Shown here one piece after another: positions 51,201 through 60,237 of a DNA stretch of 64,000 nt. Below the pieces are notes generated by a model. The model was not told the DNA's origin and did not search any database. It saw only the letters and a program-made list of their open reading frames with translations. The DNA comes from Saccharomyces paradoxus (lineage: Eukaryota > Ascomycota > Saccharomycetes > Saccharomycetales > Saccharomycetaceae), in the NCBI RefSeq assembly GCF_002079055.1, contig NC_047493.1, positions 930,001 through 994,000 on the forward strand. The letters are read 5' to 3'. Position numbers and translations under genes: made by a program. Positions within the stretch are counted from its first letter, which is position 1; each line of letters starts with the position of its first letter.

Positions 51201-51375
51201 AGAACCCAGTAATGTGAGAATTCTTCACCGCATTTCCCTCCTGATCACGGACGGCTTTCAAAAACTGATATATCCAAATGGAGGCATCTACTGCCATCCT
51301 CTTGTCTTCTAGGGATTCCAACCTCACCGGTCTAGCCGTGGGACCTGCAATATCCCAAAATGAATGAACACCCAT
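48268..51375 (-). CDS. RAD2: Nucleotide-excision-repair endonuclease Rad2
   Basis: A structure-specific nuclease of the XPG/FEN1 family that makes the 3' incision in nucleotide excision repair. 1035 residues (S. cerevisiae 1031). The N-nuclease domain is at 1-100 (MGVHSFWDIAGP, RMAVDASIWIYQF). A long acidic, disordered spacer follows that binds TFIIH. The I-nuclease domain begins near 760, with FGIPYITAPMEAEAQCAEL and GIITDDSDVFLFGG supplying metal-binding acidic residues, and the H2TH motif LAQLLGSDYTNGLKGMGPV. Near the end QKRINEFF (about 999-1006) fits a PCNA-binding PIP box, followed by basic nuclear-targeting tracts. Confidence 0.97.
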   Translation of the reverse strand: MGVHSFWDIAGPTARPVRLESLEDKRMAVDASIWIYQFLKAVRDQEGNAVKNSHITGFFRRICKLLYFGIRPVFVFDGGVPVLKRETIRQRKERRQGKRDSAKSTARKLLALQLQNGSNDSAKNSTPNNGSSVQIFKPQDEWDLPDIPGFKYDREDARVDSTKTFERLMNSIDGDGLEDIDLDTINPASAEFEELPKATQYLILSSLRLKSRLRMGYSKEQLETIFPNSMDFSKFQIDMVKRRNFFTQKLINTTGFQDGGASKLNQEVINRISGQKNKEYKLTKTDNGWILGLGSNDGSDAQKAIVIDDKDSGALIKQLDGNAEDGDVLQWDDLQDGTFKIVRGEPSNKTTTPQKRSNRPEGEGWDSDECEWEEVELKPKSVKLIEDFSLKAARLPYMGQSVNSAGSKSFLDKRHDQASPIKNTPTTRINRISVEDDNDDDEDYLKQIEEIEMMEAVQLSKIEKKPESGDKSKIAESTTSNVEESRSPILQYGSLGAQPDRKQLHHVTNLNSTSESVLEKTSNTTIPEFRLPSELKEKGAVLTEGEQNLNFISHKIPQFDFNNKNSLLFQNEAKSNVAREATKEKPPIPEMPSWFSSTTSQPSYNPYSTTNFVEDKNARNKQESGAETTDNVNSYELLTGLNAAEILERETEIEEGSNDAKDNDDLEVLSDEVFEDVPTRFQISREVEDNDSGKVGSSDKEHREPLVFDYDFSENEEDNIVENMIKEQEEFDTFKNTTLSTSDGRNVAENAFMEDELFEQQMKDKRDSDEVTMDMIKEVQELLSRFGIPYITAPMEAEAQCAELLQLNLVDGIITDDSDVFLFGGTKIYKNMFHEKNYVEFYDAESILKLLGLDRKNMIELAQLLGSDYTNGLKGMGPVSSIEVIAEFGNLKNFKDWYNNGQFDKRKQEAENKFEKDLRKKLVNNEVILDDDFPSVMVYDAYMRPEVDHDTTPFVWGVPDLDMLRSFMKNQLGWPHEKSDEILIPLIRDVNKRKKKGKQKRINEFFPREYISGDKKLNTSKRISTATGKLKKRKL

Positions 51376-51496
51376 TTCTGTTGTCCGACCTTCTTTCGAA
51401 TACGCTTTGCTTCATGAGATGACGTGTAGAACCTTCAATGATTTACATACAGTTTTTCAATCCCTTTAAAATCTCTATGTGTGGCGCCACCTTTTC

Positions 51497-51517
51497 TTTT
51501 TTTTTTTTTTTTTTTTT
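51497..51517. repeat. Poly(dA:dT) tract upstream of RAD2
   Basis: 21 consecutive T, about 120 bp upstream of the RAD2 ATG, between the gene and the DRE-like site. Confidence 0.9.
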
Positions 51518-51542
51518 CATCTCTGGCCTTCGCTTTCCCTCA

Positions 51543-51552
51543 TAATGCCTCC
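51543..51552 (-). promoter_or_regulatory. Damage-response-like element of RAD2
   Basis: GGAGGCATTA on the minus strand matches the core of DRE1 described for S. cerevisiae RAD2, as I recall it, and lies about 170 bp upstream of the ATG, close to the reported position. Confidence 0.5.
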
Positions 51553-52217
51553 AGTAAGATTCGAATGGGCCATACAAAAAGAAAAAAGAACAAAGTGAAA
51601 ATCAGCAGATAATAGAAAAAAAAACAAAATTAAATATCGTGGTCACACCACTCACTGTTCCAAAACCTCTAAAAGCATAAAAAATGAACCAAAAAAAATC
51701 AAAAACAAGTGTGAGGCGTCCACATATGCAACTCTTGCTTATCGTTTAATATTCGAGATAGCAGCTAGTAAAATTATTGATTTTCGATGTTTTCTCTTTT
51801 TCTTTCTTTTTGAACGGTACCTTTTTCCCAACTATCTTCCAATGGTGTCTGCACTTTGGAAATCAGTTACAAACGCTCTTGGTAAGGTATGCCTTTACCA
51901 AACAAGACGTCGCTCTTATTCGGCCAGGTGTCAGTAAATACTGTGACGCACCCATCCACCCCGCGCACTAATTTTGCAAAATTTGGGGGCAGGTTGAGAA
52001 AACTCCATAGAAAAAATCGACTTTGAATTAATTCCGCACAACGTCGCCGTGTTGGCTAAAGAGAACGGAAAATGGATAACATGATAAAAGCACAAATATA
52101 TACATATACACAGCAGCGGTTTCACAGGATCGTCTGTATGAGACACAACTAGGTCTTCTGCTGCTAATGTGCGTTCTCCAAACGCATCTGCACAGCCCAT
52201 GGCGAACCATTTATTCA

Positions 52218-52220
<3 letters not shown>

Positions 52221-52248
<28 letters not shown>

Positions 52249-52274
52249 TTGTACATTAATATTATCGTGCTATA

Positions 52275-52306
<32 letters not shown>
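52221..52306. repeat. Pair of ATT trinucleotide repeats
   Basis: (ATT)n runs at 52221-52249 and, with one AGT interruption, at 52276-52306, separated by 26 bp of other A/T-rich sequence. Confidence 0.9.
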
Positions 52307-53111
52307 GGTGCAAGTGAAACGACAAGTTCGGTGCAGTCACTTGTCTGGGTGCTCCTCTTCTCTGTTACAGCGGTCTCCATCTGGATGCTGCAACCATCGC
52401 CGGCTTCTACTAATTTTCTTTTCCTTTTTGTTTTTTTTTTCTAGTTTTTTATTTTCTAGTTTTCTGCTCGTATTCTGTTGGTTTTCCTGTGTCTCTCCTT
52501 TTAACAAGTCACCCATTCTCTGCGAAGAAGCGGTCGCACCAACAAAATAGAAATAGCACCGGACGCCCGATCGCTTATTACTCGCAATCATAGTTGCCAA
52601 TCACAGCCGGGCACACTCGGGATCTACCGTAGAATCCTATGCGTCACACACGAAGACAGGCTACGAACCGTCGAGGTCCTCGCGGCGTATGTGATTAGTA
52701 TTGTTTTGACCTCATCCATACACCCTGAGATATCTGTCGCACCTCCGGTTATGCTAAAAATTCTGAAAGTATATAAACCATGACCTTTTCTTCCTTTAAA
52801 GCACCTTCCTATTCGGTATCCTTCCATTGTTTTACTGTCAATTTTTTTTTGCTGCCTATCACTTCTTATTTATTATTTAAAAAATTCTCTATATTAACTA
52901 ATTGTCCAAAATATAAGCATACGCTCATATTTACTGTCTTAAAAGTCATAACTATACCATAGTTTTCCCCCTCTTTGTCGCCTTTTTTTCAAACTATTTT
53001 CCCCCGTGAGACAGCGACTGAAAAAAAAAAACGACTGCGCAGAAGGCTTATATAAAAAAAAAAGAAATACTTGTTCACTTTCGAGCATTGAACTATTGTC
53101 ATTACCTCTAG

Positions 53112-54716
53112 ATGGGCAACAAATTCACAATGGAGTCACCTAAACATTTGGTGGATGATGTGCTTTTCATATCACCCACCAATGATGGATCAGAAGGAAA
53201 GCCTACGGAAGTCACGTTCCAGGAAGATGAAGGTCATGACGCTAGCTTGCATAATCGCAACCATGACAAGAAGTCGGAACTGGCCACCGAACGAGAAATT
53301 ATGGCTACAACCACGGATGACGATGGTATCCCGTCTCCTTCTCACCCAATGGAAAAGCGTGTTCTGCGCAAAATGGATATTTACTTGATTCCGCTTATGG
53401 GACTACTATATTTCCTTTCCAACTTGGATAAATCGAATATTGGTAACGCAGAGGTTGCAGGTCTATCCAAGGACATCAACCTTGTTGGGACGCAATATAA
53501 CACATGTGTCACTGTTTTTTTCGCGACGTATGTGCTTTTCGACCCCATAGGTACTAACCTTCTGAAAATCATGGGTCCGCCATTAATGATGAGTATCTGT
53601 TTGACCTGTTTTGGTGCTATTTCTTTGGGGACTGCTTGGGTTAAGAATTATGCTCAATTGATCGTCGTCAGACTACTGCTAGGTGCCTTTGAAGGTATGA
53701 TTTATCCCGCTATTAACATGTATCTTTCGGTCTGCTATAGAAGAGAACAATACGCCCTGAGGTTCGCCTTTGTCTTCAGTGCAGCCTGTTTGTCTTCATC
53801 TTTTGGTGGGCTGATTGCTTACGGTTGTTCCAAGATTAGCGGTGCTTTAAAAGATTGGCAATACATTTACATTGTCGAAGGTTGTCTCTCCCTGGGGTTC
53901 GTACCATTCTATGCCTTCGGCTTGAGCAAAAATTTGGAAGATTCGTGGTTTTTCAATAAGGAGGAAAAAGAATACATTTCCGAGAGATACAAGACAATGA
54001 ACACTTTTGACCCGGACGAAAAATTCGAATGGTTCCAAGTGTGGCAGGCCGTCAAAGATGTCAAGACTTGGGCTAGTGCCGTTGCCTTATTCGGTATCGA
54101 TTTGACTACTTTTGGTCTAACTGTCTTCTTACCAATCATCATTACCAGTATGGGGTTCACGAATGTCAGAGCCCAATTGATGACCGTCCCCATCTATTTC
54201 CTCACAGCAATTGTGTTCTTCATCTGTGCTGTTTGGTCCGATCGTATAAAGTTAAGATCTCCATTCATTTTAGGTGCTTGTCTGACAACTTCGATAGGTA
54301 TAGCCATCGTCCTTGGTTCTCAAGTTCACGGTGTAAGATATTTTGGCGTTTACATTCTTTGTATGGGTATTTACGTTAATGCCGCCTGTAACTGTTTATG
54401 GTTAAGTGGTAATACCGGTAATTACTTCAAGAGAGCCACCGCTTTAGGCATTAATCTATTTTTCGGGTCAGGTTCAGGTTTGGTCTCTGGACAAATTTTT
54501 GTCGCCAAAGATAAGCCAAGGTATATCAAAGGGCTGTCCATTAGTTTGGCCTTCCAAGTCTTCTCCATATTTATGACAATTGTACAGATTTTCCTATACA
54601 AGAGGGAAAACGATAGAAAGAAGGCAATAATCGATCGTTGTAATGAACTGGGAGAACCTATTCCATACGATGAAAGATTAAGCGACAAAAACCCTGAGTT
54701 CAAATACATGTATTAG
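53112..54716 (+). CDS. TNA1: High-affinity nicotinic acid permease Tna1
   Basis: 534 residues, as in S. cerevisiae. A plasma-membrane importer of nicotinic acid (and quinolinate) of the major facilitator superfamily, allantoate permease (Dal5) family. A hydrophilic N terminus of about 85 residues is followed by about twelve membrane segments. The first begins IYLIPLMGLLYFLSNLDKSN with the family's DKSNIGNA motif. A charged central loop (about 270-310) separates the halves. It ends FKYMY. It converges on APL6, 236 bp away. Confidence 0.96.
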   Translation: MGNKFTMESPKHLVDDVLFISPTNDGSEGKPTEVTFQEDEGHDASLHNRNHDKKSELATEREIMATTTDDDGIPSPSHPMEKRVLRKMDIYLIPLMGLLYFLSNLDKSNIGNAEVAGLSKDINLVGTQYNTCVTVFFATYVLFDPIGTNLLKIMGPPLMMSICLTCFGAISLGTAWVKNYAQLIVVRLLLGAFEGMIYPAINMYLSVCYRREQYALRFAFVFSAACLSSSFGGLIAYGCSKISGALKDWQYIYIVEGCLSLGFVPFYAFGLSKNLEDSWFFNKEEKEYISERYKTMNTFDPDEKFEWFQVWQAVKDVKTWASAVALFGIDLTTFGLTVFLPIIITSMGFTNVRAQLMTVPIYFLTAIVFFICAVWSDRIKLRSPFILGACLTTSIGIAIVLGSQVHGVRYFGVYILCMGIYVNAACNCLWLSGNTGNYFKRATALGINLFFGSGSGLVSGQIFVAKDKPRYIKGLSISLAFQVFSIFMTIVQIFLYKRENDRKKAIIDRCNELGEPIPYDERLSDKNPEFKYMY

Positions 54717-54952
54717 ACTCTACTTTCTTCAACCCACATTTTTTTTGCCCCTCGTTATGAGCGTGTTCGCAATTTGTAATTTTCTTTTATATACATATGT
54801 ACTTATCTTTTAAGCAATTTCATATGACCCTTGGTTTTCCGGCTTCTGTTTTGTTTTTCATCCCAAACATGTTAACCACTGGGAAGGTATACATGCCTAT
54901 ATCTATATCTATAAATATATATATATATTTATATAGTATTATTGTCAAGTTC

Positions 54953-57397
54953 TTAAAGCTCCAAAGAAGAAGAGGATGTTCCCAAAGAAGAGTCACTGTA
55001 GTCATCATCGTCCGATTCATCCTCGTCACCGCTTTCTTCCGAGTCGTCTTCATCCTCGTCACTACTTTCTTCCACTACCTTTATGATTCTCTTTGGTTTA
55101 CTCTTCCTTTCTGGTATGTCGGAAAAAAATTCGTCCAGGCTTTGCAAGCGATATTTCTTCCCGTTTTGAGAGGTGAAGGCGTTTACGCTACCTTTACCTG
55201 AGATGCTATTGCCATCACCGCCACTGATATCAGTTGAATTTGCATTGGGGTTTGACGCAAATGATCTTGCTGAGTTGTTAGTGATGAAAGATTGAGAGGA
55301 AAAGCTCTTTTTGTATTTGTTATAGTCCTTCAATTCTACGCCTTCTCTAACATCGTTATCTGTTTCGCCAATATCGGTAATTTCTGTATTCCAAGGAAGC
55401 ATTCTAAAAAAATCCTTAATTTCTGGAGCATGTGTTTCCAATCTGGCAGAGACGATAAAATCGTCATTCCTTGCCGTAGGTTTAGGCGCTTGCAATAACA
55501 ATGACACAATCTCATATTTTCCTGAATCAAACAAGGATGAAATCATTCTCGCTCTATCCCTAATATCAAATTCGTCATCATATTTTGCCAAGTAAAGGAC
55601 CGCATTGTACATTTGAGAAATTCTTGAACTGCTAAAATCATAGTATGAATTATTCTGGTTATTTTCTTCACTATTAGATTCACCGCTTCCAGCAATTTGC
55701 GCTTGCTTGAAACTATCAATGTCATATGATAACAGTTTTGCTGATAACACTAAGATCTGACATCTTGTTTCAGGGCCCTCATCTGAAAAATTCGGAATCA
55801 GCTTCCTCAAAACGTCCGGACATATCTTAAATTCAATTGACGCAATTTCACCAAATAACCAAACAATACCTGCACGAGCATTATCAGCCAAACTCCTTTG
55901 AACTGTTAACAAATCAGCAAGCTTGAAGATTATGCGTAAATGTTTTGTAGGATTTTTTTGCACCAGCATCCTAATAACATTTACGTATGCATCTAGGACA
56001 GAAGCAGACAAGTTGTGGGATTCCATATGATCAATTAGCCACTTCATTACATGAGATTCCCAACTCGTTGACAATTGGCCACATCGAGATAATGACTTGA
56101 CCGCCATAATGACAACTTTTTCTGGGAGATGAGCGCTGGCTACATAATATTTCAATTCTTTGAATATTTCTTTAACGTTTGATTCGTTTATTAACGTGGA
56201 TAAAATCTGGATCTTCCAAATGGATGCCACGATAGGATCTTTGGGTAAAATATAGAATTTCTTGGTGTAAGGTAAAAATAGAGTTTGATCTAAGGTTGAT
56301 AAAAAATGAATTGCTTGTAAAAGCGTTTCCTTGTTGCCTTGATTTGCTGTCGTGATCACTGTTCTGACCAATGCTTCAATGAATTTAGTGTTTTTCATCT
56401 GCAATGGTGAAGCTAACTGATATAGGGCATTGCAACACGATAAAATCACTGTAGGGCTGGAACTATAAATTAGACGATTCAAACTCTGTAAAAATAAATC
56501 TAAATCAGGATCATTTACCACGTCGTAAAGTGGGTATTCAATCTCATTATATTTATCTGGTAAAGGGCAGCTTCTTGAAGAACCTTCTGATGACTTATCA
56601 ACCACAGTAGGTTTTGGCAAGAACTGCTTACAATATTTGATCAGCAGTTCAATTAAATATGATTGTGACCATGAGTCTAGCTGCTTAATTATTCTACAAT
56701 ACCTGCGGAAATGTCCATGTAACAGCTCCAAGTAATCGGAGTAACATTCCTTATAAGCCAGGATGGCGCAGGATATCACCTTAGGGTCCGTATCTGCCAT
56801 TAATTCTTTTAGAATATCCAATAATTCTTCATGGTAGTCACTCTTTCCAGCCCTATATAATTTGATAATGGCCAAGGCAACTTCACCACGAACCATCGCA
56901 GACGGATCTGTAACCAATTTCTTGACAGTATGCAAAATTATAGGTGCTAATGACGACATTTTCATGTCAGAGAGAGTACTCAAAGCAAAGCATCTCAGTT
57001 CGGGATTCGAATCAGACAATGATTTTTGCAGTGAGTTAATGGATAACAAGGTCAGATTTGGGTCATTTTCAGCAAATCGAAGTAAATATAGGTGAATAAG
57101 TCTTTTCACTTTGGTGTCATTAGTTGTAATATTCTTTACAACATCAGCAAAGTATAATTGAACGTCAATAGAGTCATCATCGGAAGCCATTATAGATATG
57201 ATTCTTTTCATGGCATCTCTAACTTCTCTAGAGTTCCTAGAATTTAACAAAGTGACCAACTGTTGAGGATTAATGTTTTGAGAATAATAAGTGTACGAGG
57301 ATTCACCCAATTTAGAGGTGGCTACCGCGGCAGCTTCCCTCGTTATCACTTTAGCCGTATCCAGCGCCGATGCAATACGGTGGATTGAATCTACCAT
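54953..57397 (-). CDS. APL6: AP-3 adaptor beta-3 subunit Apl6
   Basis: Large subunit of the AP-3 complex, which carries cargo such as alkaline phosphatase from Golgi to vacuole. 814 residues by the start MVDSIHRIAS (S. cerevisiae 809). The adaptin trunk of HEAT-like helices covers about 35-560 (NSREVRDAMKRIISIMASDD; DPKVISCAILAYKECY; RAGIVWLFGEIAS). The hinge after about 600 is low-complexity, and the C terminus is a long acidic Ser/Asp/Glu tract (EESSDEDEDDSEESGDEDE) ending in a Ser-rich tail. The acidic tail differs in length from S. cerevisiae, and the protein carries many substitutions. Confidence 0.95.
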   Translation of the reverse strand: MVDSIHRIASALDTAKVITREAAAVATSKLGESSYTYYSQNINPQQLVTLLNSRNSREVRDAMKRIISIMASDDDSIDVQLYFADVVKNITTNDTKVKRLIHLYLLRFAENDPNLTLLSINSLQKSLSDSNPELRCFALSTLSDMKMSSLAPIILHTVKKLVTDPSAMVRGEVALAIIKLYRAGKSDYHEELLDILKELMADTDPKVISCAILAYKECYSDYLELLHGHFRRYCRIIKQLDSWSQSYLIELLIKYCKQFLPKPTVVDKSSEGSSRSCPLPDKYNEIEYPLYDVVNDPDLDLFLQSLNRLIYSSSPTVILSCCNALYQLASPLQMKNTKFIEALVRTVITTANQGNKETLLQAIHFLSTLDQTLFLPYTKKFYILPKDPIVASIWKIQILSTLINESNVKEIFKELKYYVASAHLPEKVVIMAVKSLSRCGQLSTSWESHVMKWLIDHMESHNLSASVLDAYVNVIRMLVQKNPTKHLRIIFKLADLLTVQRSLADNARAGIVWLFGEIASIEFKICPDVLRKLIPNFSDEGPETRCQILVLSAKLLSYDIDSFKQAQIAGSGESNSEENNQNNSYYDFSSSRISQMYNAVLYLAKYDDEFDIRDRARMISSLFDSGKYEIVSLLLQAPKPTARNDDFIVSARLETHAPEIKDFFRMLPWNTEITDIGETDNDVREGVELKDYNKYKKSFSSQSFITNNSARSFASNPNANSTDISGGDGNSISGKGSVNAFTSQNGKKYRLQSLDEFFSDIPERKSKPKRIIKVVEESSDEDEDDSEESGDEDESDDDDYSDSSLGTSSSSLEL

Positions 57398-57621
57398 TAC
57401 TGGTTGTCCGCTTTTCGATTGTTTCCTGTCTTTGGCTTCCCGTTGTTTTTTGTTATACAATATACATATGGTTCTCCAAAAGTGATTTGTCTGAATTTGT
57501 CAAAATCTTAATGGCTCGGACACGCTTTGATGGTAGTATACCTAAAAAGTTATATACGTCGATATAAGTTATGGATATACGCAGTGCGAAACGGTGTATA
57601 GACAGTGCCCTGGTATTTATA

Positions 57622-58443
<822 letters not shown>

Positions 58444-58608
58444 CTACCACTTATTTGCCTTTGAGTAAGATTATGTTTGTTCTTCAAGTTGGTGATGCGC
58501 CGGCGATTTTTTCAACCTTGTTTGCTATAGTGGAAAATCAGAATGAATTTGTACTGACGCACATATATATTTATATAGGATGTTTATGTAATTGAGATTA
58601 TGACACAT

Positions 58609-59883
58609 TCAGGATTGCATAAACTCGAGAATGCGAGCAATAGATGGTATGCTTGTCCAGCGATCCATGTTACGGGAGTAGTTTAATATGGGACCAGTGT
58701 GATAACCTTGATGTTCGACCAGCACATTTTTGGAGGTAAAGTAGTTGTGTCCCTCACTAGCTTCACTCATTTTCTTCGCCAAGATCTTGTTCTGAAAGCT
58801 CAGCAACTCGTCACTACCGTACGTAATCATTACGGAGCACTTAGTCAGAATATCTTGCCACATTTCTGTTTCAAAATTTTTTTCAATGTTAACAAAAGGA
58901 TCGCTAGTAAAATCGACGTTTGAGTTGCTCCCTACGAACATTCTCCCAAACATCGAATGACTCTTTAAACATAGACCATCCCATTCCTGTGTTCGTTGCA
59001 TATATTCCCTTTCTCCTTCGTGGAAGAAAGTGGCATTGGCCCAGGGACTTATGGCTATGACTTTTTTCGGGTAGATAACTCTGTTGCACTTCCTCAAATA
59101 CAAAACAATGTTCAAAACAGCATTGCCACCAGCAGAATCTCCCATAATCGTCAGGTTTTTGCAGCCCATAGTCTTAACGACGTAATCAAAAATTGCCACA
59201 TTTTGTAAAATTTGCAGTGGGTACTTTCTCGACTGATCATCGGTAGCCGTAACTGTATAATCTGGTACAAGAATGGCCATCTTAGGAAATGCGTTTCGCA
59301 TATTATTCAAAAATGATAACGATGTGGGCGTCAATTTAAGAGCATAACCACCACCATGATAGAACACTAAAACTGGATCTGTTGCGGGATCAAAGCCCTC
59401 TGGCATAACATACCGGTAAAACTTCGTGCTAACAGTGTTGGGTGCGTTTAGTCGATGATTTTGGAAAATGTTGTTCTCTGGAGATTTCTGATCTTCTATA
59501 GGAATGTCGTATTTTACATATGTTGGACTAGAAAACGTGGAAGGATACAAACAAACAAACAAAGGATTGAGAACGTATTCACAAATACGTTCATCGAGAA
59601 TCCAAGAACTTTGCCTTAAAAAAATTCTGTTGACATGGTCAAGGCAAAATCTACGTTTGCGTTGAAAAATGATTTTCATACAGTCGAACATTATGAACAC
59701 AGGCACTATTGTAAACAATAAAGCAGCAAATTTCAATCCATGGAACAAATGCAAATGTAAGGCGCTCCATCGAAAGCCCACATCATTTTGAACAGCATTT
59801 TCACTCGATACAACGTTAATGATGTCATTTTCCTGAAGCCGATAGTATACAGCTTTTGAGTCAAGATCGGAATTAGTAACCAT
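58609..59883 (-). CDS. SAY1: Sterol deacetylase Say1
   Basis: 424 residues, as in S. cerevisiae. An ER membrane enzyme that removes acetyl groups from sterols and xenobiotic steroids, in a cycle with the acetyltransferase Atf2. One N-terminal membrane segment (about 50-72, LKFAALLFTIVPVFIMF) anchors a lumenal alpha/beta-hydrolase domain. The oxyanion HGGG is at 176-179, the nucleophile elbow GDSAG at 248-252 with Ser250, an Asp in ITYGSDELL, and a His in EHQGYHTGP complete the triad. Confidence 0.95.
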   Translation of the reverse strand: MVTNSDLDSKAVYYRLQENDIINVVSSENAVQNDVGFRWSALHLHLFHGLKFAALLFTIVPVFIMFDCMKIIFQRKRRFCLDHVNRIFLRQSSWILDERICEYVLNPLFVCLYPSTFSSPTYVKYDIPIEDQKSPENNIFQNHRLNAPNTVSTKFYRYVMPEGFDPATDPVLVFYHGGGYALKLTPTSLSFLNNMRNAFPKMAILVPDYTVTATDDQSRKYPLQILQNVAIFDYVVKTMGCKNLTIMGDSAGGNAVLNIVLYLRKCNRVIYPKKVIAISPWANATFFHEGEREYMQRTQEWDGLCLKSHSMFGRMFVGSNSNVDFTSDPFVNIEKNFETEMWQDILTKCSVMITYGSDELLSFQNKILAKKMSEASEGHNYFTSKNVLVEHQGYHTGPILNYSRNMDRWTSIPSIARILEFMQS

Positions 59884-60237
59884 TATTCTTTGAAAACCTT
59901 TCCCTTAGCATTTGTGTTGTTCTTATTCCAAGCGATGCAAAACATTTTCGATTTCCCGTTTCTTTTTTTCCCTCAATTGTATACAGCTAAAGCATTAATA
60001 CAGTAAATACACGCATACTAAAACAGAAGTTGTTCATCAGAAAATCATACCATGAGTATTCTAAGCTATACATTACACAATAAATCAACTACAACAAAGG
60101 ATATAAAAGTGTTGGCGGGAGAATTATTTTTATACTTGTTTGTATATCAAAGTAAAATCTATATATTGATTGATACACTATCATGTTTAAGAAGGAAAAG
60201 AGCAAGAGGGAGAGAAAAAGCATGCTTCCAATGAACT
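59884..60237. other. Intergenic region, SAY1 promoter
   Basis: A 354-bp A/T-rich spacer; no gene or strong site is seen. Confidence 0.5.

Larger units (their letters stand above)
51376..53111. other. Divergent promoter region of RAD2 and TNA1
   Basis: 1736 bp with no supported gene. Near RAD2 are a 21-T tract (51497-51517) and a damage-response-like element (51543-51552). Further on are two ATT trinucleotide repeats (52221-52249 and 52276-52306). Next to TNA1 is a CTTATATAAAA TATA region at about 53047. Short ORFs over 51931-52600 overlap the repeats and are not convincing. Confidence 0.6.
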
